A DNA stretch of 64,000 bases from Rhynchonema sp. JSB1_4 (GCA_030248065.1 JASAMV010003636.1:35759-99758), one strand, 5' to 3'. Shown: positions 22,325-38,422, counted from the first letter of the stretch. The notes: generated by a model not told the origin, from the letters alone. A program made the numbers and translations.

Positions 22325-23757
22325 ATGTCTGCCAATGTGATCAAAAAACAAGCAGTGACGTCGACGTTGCCCTATTTCGTGCGTGGCCGGATCGTGCGTG
22401 GTTTTCGACGCGGTAGTGATCAATTGGACTGTCCCACCGGTCAGTGATGATTGCGCGATATTTTTGTTTGGCGCGTGTCTGGATTTATGTTTGCAGAACA
22501 AAAACGTGACAAAAAAGTCAGACTTCCCCATCTTGTACATGCGTACACCGTTTTGGAAAGTACTGTAGGGGTAGACCGCCAGTCGAAAAGAAGAACACAC
22601 GAATGTAACCAAACTAAAAATCAACGCAAAGCACCATCAATTTCAGCCAATCTCGATCGATGTACGGCGGATAGTGTATCCGCCAGCCTCAGCTGTGGTG
22701 TGTACTTTGGCTGGGCGCGTGTGGAGCGTAACAACGACAGTGACAATCAATCCGTATGGCCCGTGGTGATGAGCATTGGCCGCAATCCACATTTCAAAAA
22801 TGCGGATATTACGGTGGTCAGTGTGTGTAATATAACCTGGCCCCCGGCCAAAAAAGAAGGAACATAGAGCTACCGGGAGCTTAAAGCGGAAAATTGGGTG
22901 CATTCAACTTGGTTTAGTAGGGACATTTTAGAACAGCATATTAACATTATGCGAACATGCTTGCACCCGATCATAAGTTTCTTCGAAATTCTTCGCTATT
23001 TTGGTCGCTGGTACGCTGATCTCAACGATTTTAGCATGTTATCTTTCAAGGTCAGAAAGTTGATGTTTTGGACTGCTCCAAAAGATAAATCCAGTTAGAG
23101 ACCCCGGAGTTTTTAAGTGAGCAGTTTTCCACTTGGAGCCCCCCCCCCCGAGGGCTCTATTCGCGGAGGCGGTGGCTTTATATGTGAAATACACCGGTAT
23201 GTAATTTGTGCAAAAACAAGGGTGCTTGCTCGCTGATTAGTCAAATATGGCATCTATCCTTGTAAGTTAGTTCGGCAACCATCTGTTTATTCTGCTTGGA
23301 TCTGTTATTTCCAAGTAACCCCACATTGGCAACGCACCAGAATCAGACACCCCGTTTTTGTACTTTATCTCGTCATTGCTGTATTTTCAACCGTTGCTCG
23401 CAGGAAGTCCACATGATGAACTACCACGGCGGTAATTTGTACGATCGTAAACTCAGTGTCATTATTCTCGGCTTCATTCGTCAAATGGCCGTGTACGACT
23501 CAATCGGTTCGAAGAATAATTTTTTCTCTTTTTTTCCATTTCTGGTTTTAGACGTGCGCCAGTTTTTGCTTCCCGGTTGGCTTCATAAAACACCAGTTTG
23601 GCTAGATCAACATTGGACCAGAGGAATCGCGTTCCTCAAATTTTTTTCTTCAGAGGAATTGAAGCGCGCAATTGACGAAGACAAGCGTTTCGCTCTGGAT
23701 CGGTTGGCTCAGCCAGAATGTGAAGCGTTCACGACACATGAGTTCTTCATTGAATAA
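22325..23757 (+). CDS. RFK: Riboflavin kinase (flavokinase), 4 exons
   Basis: The enzyme phosphorylates riboflavin with ATP to FMN in the cytosol. Exons are 22325-22439, 22647-22816, 23404-23506 and 23654-23757, giving 163 residues, the normal size of the eukaryotic monofunctional enzyme. Visible motifs are LPYFVRGRIVRGFRRGS near residues 15-31; the nucleotide/Mg-binding CPTAN, whose Ala codon is split by intron 1; GVYFGWARV; SIGRNPHFKN; EVHMMNYHGGNLYD with the catalytic Glu; LSVIILGFIRQMAVYDSI; and a C-terminal helix EELKRAIDEDKRFALDRL. All junction phases agree. The ATG is chosen because the family starts just before LPYF. An AATAAA overlaps the stop codon. It follows the riboflavin transporter by 313 bp on the same strand. 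Confidence 0.95.
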
Positions 23758-24116
23758 ATGTGATGAAGAGCAACTCGGGGTCAAATTGCAACTGTAGCTG
23801 TTCAGCCCTTGAGATTACATTGCCGTTGGTCGCACGCTTTGGACCTCGACACTTGCCACTGTAAGACCTCGATTCCGTTCATATTTGAACATTTCTCGGT
23901 GACGCCAACAGTTATTCAATAAATTTATTCCCTCCAAAGTGTCATAAACGTGCAGTAAATACGTATAACATGATCATTGCTATCCGCAAACCGTGCATTA
24001 ATTCCTGGAAAGAGGGGTTTCAAAACGGGTCGATTGATGCAAAGATAAGGCCAAAAACCGCATGCTGCTGACCGGATAACGACAATGGAGAACGTATCAA
24101 AAATGATTTTCAGGCT

Positions 24117-24206
24117 CAGCGGCTTAGCCGCCAATTGTGTGAATACATGTGCTTTGCCCCGTACGGCCGGGTTGATTGTCTTGGGTAGCTGGCACTCAAT
24201 TCTGAC
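24117..24206 (-). pseudogene. Possible relic of FOXJ exon 5
   Basis: The minus strand keeps strings matching the true exon at 28251-28377: CCGCCAATTGTG, then CATGNGCT, CCGG..TT..., and GGCACTC.ATTCTGAC in the same order and spacing over about 85 bp, with several indels that break the frame. The translated core INPAV is common to both. Short relics can mislead, so confidence is limited. Confidence 0.4.
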
Positions 24207-24741
24207 CATTCAGCACCATATTTTCACCCTATCTTTCCTTTTTGGTTTATGTTTTCCATTATTGCTAATCAGTTGAAAGAACGCCTACCTTTTTGTTGTA
24301 AGAGCGTCAGACGCAGAGAGATACCAATTGGTGCCCCAACAAGCGTGCTATGTGGAGTGGGACGTCAAAATGCGTGTATTATCCTTAAACTACGGGACAG
24401 AATTAAAATGCCATACTGTACTCCGTTCACATTTCCCAAGACGCCAACAGTTGTTGGATGATTTTATTCATTCCCAAAGGTCATAAACGCACAACATGTA
24501 ACGTCGTGATTAATACCATATATTAATTTTTTGTATGTCACCATTAAGTGGGTTGAGAGAATGAAAAAAAGCTCAATCACAGCCTTCAATGTTTTTTCGT
24601 GGAATGAAACATAAAATTCCACAAACATAAAATTGAAAGTTGAAATTTGCAGTTTTCTACACAATATACGGTGAGTGAGTCTATTTTTGTTCATTTTGTA
24701 CAACTATTATGCACATGCATGCAAAATATTTACATTCGATA

Positions 24742-24768
24742 AATATATATATATATATATATATATAG
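24742..24768. repeat. (AT)n microsatellite
   Basis: About 13 uninterrupted AT dinucleotides lie in intergenic DNA. Confidence 0.9.
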
Positions 24769-25330
24769 TTTTGATCCAAGTTCCGAAGAAGTATGAAGCA
24801 GCACATAAAGCAAGAAAACAAAACAAAAACAATTGACGAAATGACAAGATTAGACAATACGCGCTCCCGGGTGAGTAAATATACCCAGTACAAAACCAGA
24901 AATAAGTAGAAATCTATAGGACAAGAAAAATTAAATGGAAATGAAAATGGTACAACAGAGAAACAAGCAATACAAATGCTTGATGAATAACTAATGTAGT
25001 AAATAATTGTTGTTTCCAGTCCTTGAACTGCAGCAAACTATTGAGACATAAAAGGTTTTACACCACGTAAAAAGCAGAAGGTGAAAAATTTGGGAACAGT
25101 AAATTTGTTCATGCATAAAAGTTGCTGGGTCCAAAATTTTGGAAACACAAATTGGTCTCATTGAACTACAAGATCCCGATTGTAACTAAAAAAACTAGTA
25201 CTATAGTGCAAAAAAAGGACTAAAACCGTTTCTTAAGAGTTGGTTAAACAAAAAATTAAAGGACCCGAACAAAAAAACAAAACACAGACATACACAAGTC
25301 TAAGCGGAGAACCTGAGTCTCTCCAGTAGT

Positions 25331-29850
<4,520 letters not shown>

Positions 29851-32800
29851 GATGGGTGGCTGGCTGGATGATGTTTCAATGTAATGAAAAATCTGCAAAA
29901 CGTGCAAAAGTTTGAACTTTCAGCTCAAACTTTCCGCTTTTGGCTTGAAATTTCAGCCCACAAAGCTCAAGTGTTCTCATGGTCACAGGATCGTGCTGGG
30001 TGGTACAGGGAACTATCTGGATTCGCAGATTATTGTTCCTCCACTAGCTGTATTGCAGGGCTTATACATATGCCGTGAACAAGGCAGCGCCTAGAAGAGA
30101 GATAGGGATCTTAAAAAATGCATAATGCCTCCAGGGCATACCTGCACACCTGTATGCCCGCGTGCCTTACAGGCCACCCATTCTCCTGTGAACAACGTTC
30201 TGTACATACAATACATGTTGTATGCGCGGTTTCAGTCTGGCGTCTCTGCCAAAAGTTGTTTACGACTGAAAATGAACCGAAAGGTACGTGCGCTTATCAC
30301 AGGTGTGCACTAAAGCGCGCAGAAGATCTATACATTATATAGCCGCTGCTTCGTTCCATAGTGGTTCCTGAGCACCACCCGATTACGATGGCAGCATGAA
30401 GATACATATGTACATAGGAGCCGCACAAACATCGACACACAAAAAAGGTCTGGTACCAGCTAATCTGACATCTATGGTGCGGTGGGCATGGCACCGTGGT
30501 TGGCACGGATGTGCGTTAGTGCCATACTTGGCTGTTTTTTTGCAGCAGCAGGTTAATAACTTGGCTAATTCACCTGAACAGGTCGTATACTGTACATATG
30601 TATTGACACATGAAGAGCGCAGGAAAAAGTGCACGGTGTGAGTTATTATCAGTGTTGAATCCTTTGTATTTTAGCAGCTTTTTCATTACACCGCTCACCC
30701 GGCAGGGCACGCTTTTAACTCATTGTGGTTGACTGACTTACAGCTAATCTACATACACTGCACAAACTTCTGGTTTTGGTGCCTGTGATCCAAAATGCAC
30801 AACAGGTTGAAGTAAAGGATGTCCTGGTGGAACCCATATTGAACAAAGGTCACCCACAATCCAATATATATAGTTTGATAGCTCGCATAGGCACGTACAA
30901 AAACAACAATGTGATTTGTGCATGTTAATCTAAAAATACCACCACAGAGACTCGCAATGGAACGCGCAAAATACGAGGGAGTGGTATACCAACCACTAAA
31001 ACCAACAGAGTGGTGGGCGGGATTCAGCCACAATTTTGGACAAGCTAACCCGCTTTTTAGTGCGTCTGCAATAATGAAACAGCAGATAACGATTTTTGTC
31101 ATCTGCAGATGCAGACAACTCGCGGGCGCAAAAATGTTTTTCCGGCCCTGCAAGTATGATCATGGGCTCCGGAACAAAGCCCATTGGCGTGGCGACAGGA
31201 GAAAGCCAAAAAATCCGATGGCCAGAAAACGTCATCAGTCAAAGCGCATGAGTTGGGGCCCCACACCTGACTTGTGCACAATGTGTGCACAATGGTTTGA
31301 CGTGTGCAAAACTACGACACTGTTTTCCCATATGCGTGCAAGCATACCTCATGGTGCAGCTGCAAACTCGTGCGCGTGGCTGAGGTATGGCCACGGCAAA
31401 AACTTTGTTCATACTGATGCGCGCACGCCCTAATAGCATACCTGCGGTTAGGTGCAGCAAACCTACAGGAGACCACATACAGTATACATACATACGCAAT
31501 ACTTGACATGGGTCTCATATGCATGTGCAAGTCACTTCGCCTATGCGGCATGCCTACTGGGTACATACGCAAAACACACCTTTACAGGTACACCTGAGGC
31601 AATGCTTTTGGCTTCAAAGCAGACGTAATACGCAAAGCTCTCTCAGGCTGACAGCAGGTATATTTTCAGTCGCAGGTAATAATCAATATAAAGCCACTAT
31701 CTGTGCGGTTCGTCGCAGAGTGCATGGAAAGACCTACATACATACATACATACATATGTACATAACTCTGTATGTAGGTGTGTCTGCTGACCTATACATA
31801 TATACTCTGACAATACTTTTGGGAGAAACTTTTCAAACGCAGTGCGCCTGATCCGTAAAGCGCACGCAGCCAGCTGAGTTTCGTTGGATTTCGCAAATCA
31901 CTACGTTAGACTTGTGTGTTGAGCGGCTGGCAGTCACGTGACCGCAGCAACTAACACGCACGCATAATGCGCTTGACGGATCAGGCAACGCGTTTGAAAT
32001 GTTTCTCCCAAATGTATTATCAGATCATACTACTGGTGGTGCCACACCTGACTATGTACATGCACATAAATGAAATGAAGCACCCAACGGTTCTTGTTCT
32101 AGCGGATTTTCTGAAACCCATTTATACTCATACTTTCTGGAACCTTGATTCGCCGGGCCCCAACTCGTGTTTCGCACCATCACTGATAGTCATGGGATTA
32201 TTTGGTTATGGACATAAAACGAAACGCATGACATCGAAGCAAAACTGGGCAAGATAGATCCAACCATGTGCTTTCGAAGTTTTTATTCGCACAACAGTAT
32301 ATGGTCGTGAAGGCTGCTGAAGCGAGACAGGGGATAGCAAATGGCAAATATATTGCAAAAATGATGGTGGAAAGCATGGAGGATCCTCTATTCTTCCCTT
32401 GTTACCGCACGCAGTTTTTATGGCAGAGATTTGAGTTGTGCAGCCCAGATGGCCCTGGTGGACTAAGCTGAAGATGAATAGCAAAGGTTGTCAACATACG
32501 ATGAATTACTACCTAAAAAACTTGTGCAGAATGACTCAGTCGTCTGAGAGTGTTTCCGGGGTTTCAGTGCAGTCGCAAAGCAAGCTCATGCGAAAAATTT
32601 TCGCATTTCAAAAGTGTTGCTTTTGGAGTACTGAAAATGGCATTATTTATGCTTGTGGGGTGCTACAAATTTGTCCAACGGATGATTCATGCAAATGACA
32701 CGGATCATTCGAAGGTGAATGAAACATGGAGAACCTTCCAACTTCACTGGAGCGATTAAATGGATATGGCGCTCTTTCAAGTGCAGCACAGCTGTTGTGT

Positions 32801-33347
32801 TGATACAGTTGGCGCAATGTTTGTTCTCGAAGTCTTTGCATGAGTCATCAAAGTTGTTCAGGATGGGGTGATAATATATATATGTAGCTCTGTGGTTTGT
32901 GAAGTTGATTGAAACACGAATGTTTCGTCTTGTTTCATTTGTTCACAAGTTGTACAAAATATTCAAAACAAACATGTAGGTACATAACTTTAGTACTGTA
33001 CTTTGGTAATGGGAAGCAAAGCAGGAACACACACGGCCTTGCCCCATACTTGCTGTCATGGGAATAATAGAAAAGCCCGAAAAATGTTTCACAAAACACG
33101 AGCCAGCATCAGACAATATGCTGCTTGCTGTTTTTGTGTCAGCTTTAGCTGGAATTTACATATTCCTTTCACTTTTGTTTATCAAATAAAATATGAACCA
33201 CGTGTGCTTATCAGTCGAAATTTTGGAACAAACGCGCGCGTGCTTGTTATTTACCTGACACGGCTTTGATAAGGCGCGTTTTAACTTGGTTTTTAACCCG
33301 CTTTCAGTTTCTACCAATAAAAACTTCCGCTAAAAACTGCTGAAATT
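29851..33347. other. Intergenic region between divergent FOXJ and SCLY
   Basis: No supported gene was found. The sequence contains short ACAT/TATG tetranucleotide runs (for example 31736-31760) and CTGCACACCTGTATGCC-like fragments. The two flanking genes diverge, so both promoters should lie here. A TTTTGCAG at about 29891-29898 on the minus strand could serve as the first (leader) acceptor for FOXJ. Confidence 0.5.
33301..33307 (+). promoter_or_regulatory. Candidate trans-splice acceptor of SCLY
   Basis: CTTTCAG ends 40 nt before the ATG with no fitting cis exon upstream. It matches the nematode 3' splice consensus TTTCAG. Confidence 0.45.
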
Positions 33348-35163
33348 ATGACCGACTCAAAAGTGTACTTGGATTACAACGCTACGACCCCGATAGATGA
33401 TCGAGTGAAGAAGAAAATTATTGAGTCATTCGATTTATGGGCCAATCCCTCCAGCTCGACGGATATCGGTAAAATATTGTAGATTTTGACATTTTGTTCC
33501 AAAATTTTTTTGTGAAATTATTTGAAACGGCCTTTTATCAGGTCGACAAGCCAAGGCGGCAATTCGAACTGCACGAGCGCAAGTCGCCTCATTGGTCGGC
33601 GTTAATGTCTGGGATGTCGTGTTTACGTCCGGCGGCACTGAGGTAAATATAATAAAGATTATTTCTCTTCGTTTTCATTTATTTACCTTTCAAACATGTT
33701 CGGATCTGCGCCCGGAAAACTTGAAAGAAAGCCTCCTTGCTACCGCAGGCTAACAACTGGGTGATTCACAATGCGATCGAAAAACACAAATTGAGACGAA
33801 CCGGTCATTTGCCTCATATTGTCACCAGTAACGTGGAGCATGACTCTGTCAGCAGTGTGTTGGAGAAAAAGTCTCAAAATAGGCACTGCGGTAAATCGCA
33901 TTTTTTGTGATTCTATTTCCGCAGCGTTTGTTTTTTCGTCAATGACAGTTGGATTTTTTCAGACTATACTGAAGTAAAAGTCCACCCAAAATCCGGCGCT
34001 GTTGAGATTCAAGATGTCCTGAATGAACTCAGACCCAACACCTGCTTAGTCACCGTGATGTACGCGAACAACGAAACGGGAGTTGTGCATGTATGATCTG
34101 ATGTTTGAAAACAAAGTTCAGATTGATTGTGAATTTTTTATGACAATTTTTTAACATTGTATTTTAAAAATTTATTTTGTTTCAGCCGATTGAGGAGCTT
34201 GCCACTGCCGTGAAGCATCATTCAGCCACAATCGAATTTCACACCGACGCCGCGCAGATTTTGGGCAAACTACCGATTCAGATCTCACAAAACATTGACT
34301 ATACAACCGTAGTCGGCCACAAGGTTCGTTTTTTTTCAATATTTCGGAAAAATATTGAAAAATTCCAAAAAAAATTACACGGCTTGCCTGTATTCCAGTT
34401 CTACGCGCCACGCGTTGGTGCATTGATTGTCAACGGTCTGGGTTCGGATCCTGATAAGTTGCTTCCCATGTGGCAGGGTGGCGGACAGGAACGCAAATTT
34501 AGGCCCGGGTAAGACGATTGCCTTGAGAAATCAAGAATTTTTTGAATTTCCGCCAAATTTTTTGTATTAAAGGACCGAAAACACGCCCATGGTCGTTGGT
34601 CTTGGTGCTGCGTCAGAGATCGCTCGAGTCTCAGTCGAAGAAGAATCAGGAAAACTGGCCGAGTTGCGGGACTATTTCGAATCTCAACTGAAGGTTTGTT
34701 GTTGTGACGATAGTGTTCCCTTGCACCATCAGGTTGCCAACCTTCAGCAATATCCATTAAAGACCCATCACGGCGACTCCATCAAAATTCACTTTGCCGA
34801 CTCCACCCGTCTGCCTAACACTTGCAATGTTTCATTCCTGAATCTGCAAGGCACCAGTGCCGAGTTTCTGTCCCAATGTCAGACATTCTACGCGAGCACG
34901 GGAGCGGCGTGTCATGGCTGTTATAGGTATAGTTGCTATGGGTTTTAGACTTGTGCTGTGTTGCTGTCAAGCATCAGGCAGGTGACCATTCAGAACGGCC
35001 CCGAAATTTCCACTTTCCTCGCTTCAGTGCTTCACCCATTCTTACGCGTCATGGCATCTCTGAGGTCGAAGCGTCCAAATCTGTCCGCTTCAGTGTCGGC
35101 CGTATGACGACCAAACAAGAACTGGATATTGTGCTTGATGAAATTAAACAAAAATTATCGTGA
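33348..35163 (+). CDS. SCLY: Selenocysteine lyase (PLP-dependent, NifS-like), 9 exons
   Basis: The enzyme removes selenium from selenocysteine, giving alanine and selenide; it is a cytosolic homodimer. Exons are 33348-33468, 33542-33642, 33749-33890, 33963-34090, 34186-34323, 34399-34508, 34573-34693, 34733-34926 and 35028-35163, giving 396 residues; phases agree. Motifs are VYLDYNATTP at the N-terminus, FTSGGTE, MYANNETG, HTDAAQ, and VGHK with the PLP-binding Lys at the end of exon 5. GGGQERKFRPGTENTP follows, then FYASTGAACHG with the catalytic Cys, and the C-terminal VRFSVGRMTT. GGGQER..FRPGTENTP and GAACH favour SCLY over the mitochondrial desulfurase NFS1, and no targeting peptide is visible. 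The 39-nt segment 34694-34732 is in frame and could be exon instead of intron. An AATAAA lies at 35270. Confidence 0.95.
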
Positions 35164-35410
35164 TCTTTGAAAGTTTGTTGTCATTTGGCATGAGACGCTG
35201 CATAATACATTTTCGCCTACGGTATGTAATATTTTATTTATCCTCCATGGAATGCGATCAGACAGTGTGAATAAAATTAAAAAAAGTCGGAAATAAGGCA
35301 GTTTCAGAACAAAACGTAATGCGCTGGACCAGGAAGTAAAGATTACGTTTCTTGATATACAGCGAGGAGGGTTTCATTAGAACCTACATATTTACAAAAT
35401 TATACAAATC

Positions 35411-37172
35411 TCAGTGAAACCTGTATTTTCTCAAAGGCTTTAGATTGATGTAGGTCTTCTTCATTTCTTCGGAATCATCTCTTTTTGGTTCCATGTAGCG
35501 CCCACCTTTGGTGCTGACAACCTGAAACTGTTTAAATTTTGGGTTTTTTTTCTTTTTCTTTTGGAAAAAAATTACCAAATACTTTTACCTGTCCGTCCAA
35601 ATATCTCAGGTTGCTCTTTTGTGTCGGCGTTGGCCGACTTATCAGTTTGCTGGGCACATCGTGACTTTGGGTATCGGCGATCATCAAATGTCTAAATGAA
35701 AAAATAACTGTTTTTTGCAATTTTTTAATGCACGTGTTGTTTTTTGTGCCTACTGTACATACACCGTGGGCATGATAACATCTATGCAGCGATTTTGTCA
35801 TTCTTGGGCGCTCTTGCTTTTACGAATTTGGCTCTGTTCACAAACATACACCCAATGTGAACGATTTAGTCAATATGACAGCACATATAAACCAGATAAA
35901 ATGAAGTAAGTTGCAAGAATGAACAAAGAAATAAGCCTGATTGAGGCTTTTAAAGATTCACACTCACCTGTCAACAATATTTCTTTTGATATCGTCATCG
36001 GGTTGGCCAATTTCTGGGCCCGTATTTCGATTGGAATTCTTTCTCGATCCTTGTTTTGGGTACTCATCACCATCAGTTAGATCGGGATTCAACGAGATTT
36101 CAGCCGAATCTGACTCGAAAATCTCGCAATATCGATTGGCTGAGCTGTTGTTCTGTTGCATTTCGGCCGATAGCGATTCGAGCATTTGGTTCAGCTCAGA
36201 TCTGGAACAGAAATGTTTCGGACCCTGTTTCAGTGTGCACGCCAGGCCTGATTTGTGCTTGCGGCCGAATAGTTTGAGTGCTGTTGCGGGGTTCTGAGGT
36301 TGTGTATGTGCTAGCTACCGGAGTTTTCCACTTAAAGCCCCCCGCCGAATAGAGCCCTCGGAGGCTCTAAGTGAGAAATTTTCCACTTAAAGCTCCGGAG
36401 GACTCTAATTGGATTTTTCCAATGGCTGAAAATTTAGGCCGCATTTTCCACCAATTTCCGCACATGGCCCCCGGGGTAAGTGGAAAGCTCAGGCACGTAT
36501 ACGTGACGTACGCTTTCTGACGTTGCCCTGGCAGTTTCTAAAAAAACCATGCCCTCCATTACTGGAAACTCATGCCGTCTTCATCACACGTTACTGATTA
36601 TTACAGAAATTCAGTGAGATTGCTTTGAATGGCTGCTGGTCCGAATACTCACCCACTGCACACAATTAGGCACTCGCAACGACAGCAAAAAAACCCAGCT
36701 CCGAACCTGTCCAACTTATCGGCGAACGGAACATATGCCAGCAAGGTATCAACTGCGTCCTCGAGCGCGTCAGAGTCACTGATTCCGTCCTCAAGGCACA
36801 TTGTCAGGTACTGCACAACAATGGGAGTGTCGACTTGACAGTTCCTGAGTTTGGGGAAATCGGTACTTTCCTGTTTTATCGCGTTTTCTTGTTAGCAGTG
36901 CGACCCTGGACCTAGCAAGCATGCTCCAAAGGTTGTCACACGTTTGTCTCTAGCGCATGACAAAAGCAAAACATCTTGTCTGTGATGCATGGTAGCTTTC
37001 AGGTAAACGCTAACAAAACCCAAAACGGAAGCCAGTTAATTTCAAACAACCATTCCGACTCGGCGACTTCGCATTTCGTTTTCAAATCCGTCAGAAAATC
37101 CTCCACGAGCGTGCTGCACTCGCTCGACGACGACGCAGTTGAACATGAAGCAGCTCGATAAAGTGACGTCAT
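35411..37172 (-). CDS. CUEDC2: CUEDC2 homologue lacking an obvious CUE domain (5 exons)
   Basis: In vertebrates this is a regulator linked to ubiquitin-dependent control (IKK, APC/C). Minus-strand exons are 37172-37020, 36810-36707, 36201-35968, 35691-35589 and 35521-35411; phases agree, giving 234 residues against 287 in human. The C-terminus is diagnostic: [16 protein letters not shown] followed by [19 protein letters not shown], nearly the human ending. The N-terminal helical block [20 protein letters not shown]...LLAYVP also aligns with human (YVLGVLEDLG...MMEAYVP), as does a segment [16 protein letters not shown]. Between them, where human has the CUE fold (VLLEVFP...), there is only a Ser/Asn/Asp-rich stretch. 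The exon 1 donor (after Trp, GTTTTG) is chosen by phase. It is convergent with SCLY; stop codons are 247 bp apart. Confidence 0.88.
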
Positions 37173-37566
37173 TTTTTTAGTCTTTTTCTGGAAATCTTTC
37201 AAGTCTTCAACATTAAATTTCAAATTTCAAATTTTATCTGCACGCTTCCGCAAAGACCTTTACACAAGATCCGGCAAACACCAAAAAAAAACAACAAACC
37301 CAAAAAAAAACTAAAACAAAACCCAAAAAAATAAAAAAAAACCACAAAAAAACAAAAAAAAAAAAAAAAAAAACATTATAAAATTTGACGAGGAAAGCAA
37401 CAATTGTGCAGTAATAATGACCTTTTTTGCAAAATTTCCAAAATTCGTTGACACAAGGCTGCTCGTTTCGCCGAGTATTCAAAGCGACCTTGACGGGACT
37501 CAGATACACAAAATGTTTCACAAGAGTACGGCATTTCCTTACCGTGTCGCGCTTTGCAGTGAGAAC

Positions 37567-38206
37567 CAGGGTTGTTTCAGGCGTTGGTCTTCTATAGTGA
37601 TGTGGCAGCCGATAATGTACTACTGCATGCCGCTACACATGTATATATGCAGGTCTGGTGCAAAGCCGGGCGCGCAAAGTCGATCTGACACGCAAGATTT
37701 GGGCTGTAATCGATATTTTGATGGTCGTATATCACAAATACGGCATTAGATGCATTAAAATACGTTGTGCGGCATGCTACAATACATTAGAGTAACATCG
37801 TTAGTCAACATCAACCTCAGACTGGTCGAAGACCATAGAATCTGCACAATAGTACCGGGTGTGACCACAAAAGTTTGGGTCTCAGACGAAATTTTTTCAA
37901 TTGTTGAAAAATACTAGACGGGACCCGTGCCTACGGCCCGGCTACAGCGCCGCGCCCGTGCCGTCCCCCCCCCCGCCCCGAAGACCCGTTAGCATACCCG
38001 TGAAAATTGACCCGCCCGCCTTTCCGAGGGGGCCACATACATACACACATACATACGTCTTCCTGTTTTAGTAGTATAGATGTTGTATCGATTTCATTTA
38101 TCTTGAAACGTCGTTTGCAAAACTTTCCCTAACAAAAAAATTTTCGTCAAAAAAAACATTGTTTTTTTAAAAAAGCTCATTACTTAAAACATTTTTTTCA
38201 ACCCTG
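37567..38206. mobile_element. hAT-like element, copy 3, with Helitron insertion
   Basis: The ends are CAGGGTTGTTTC and CAACCCTG. Flanks are GTGAGAAC (left) and GTGACAAC (right), a 7/8 match. The body aligns with copies 1 and 2 except that 37914-38080 is a Helitron-like insertion. It lies upstream of CUEDC2. Confidence 0.85.
37914..38080 (-). mobile_element. Helitron-like mini-element, copy 2 (167 bp)
   Basis: On the minus strand it begins TCTATACTACTAAAAC and ends GTCCCGTCTAG. The hAT copies without it read GAAAAATATGTTG at this place, so the insertion is exactly between A and T with no target duplication. A stem CCGGGCC/GGCACGG (one mismatch, loop GTA) sits 7 nt before CTAG. TC start, CTRR end, terminal hairpin and A^T insertion are the Helitron signature. 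It carries a TATG tetranucleotide run. Confidence 0.85.
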
Positions 38207-38422
38207 GTGACAACTGCTGGTATGCATAAAAAAGGGTAAAATTCGTTTTCTCATAATCTTAACTTTCCGAAAGCGGTAAGTTGTAATTAGACATGCGACC
38301 AATATTTGAATCGATCGGTTTTTTGTTGAAATGAGAACAATTTTTTGAAATGAGAGCAATAAAAGCAGTAAATAAAGACCAAATGTACAAATCAAATATA
38401 TGATGACCACATTTTCTAAAAA

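Larger units (their letters stand above)
23758..25330. other. RFK-FOXJ intergenic region with diverged repeats and exon-like fragments
   Basis: No gene is called. There are two diverged direct copies (about 23870-23960 and 24410-24505) sharing GACGCCAACAGTT and CATAAACG strings; a fragment resembling FOXJ exon 5 (24117-24206, minus); and a coding-like plus-strand stretch that ends in TAA near 24485. An (AT)n run lies at 24742-24768. The rest is A/T-rich. Confidence 0.5.

Noticed and set aside
30749..31433. Overlapping open frames of 130-170 codons on both strands
   Set aside because: No motif, low coding character and no splice partners; chance frames in intergenic DNA.
37234..37521. Phe-rich open frame on the minus strand
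   Set aside because: Translation of an A-rich simple sequence upstream of CUEDC2.
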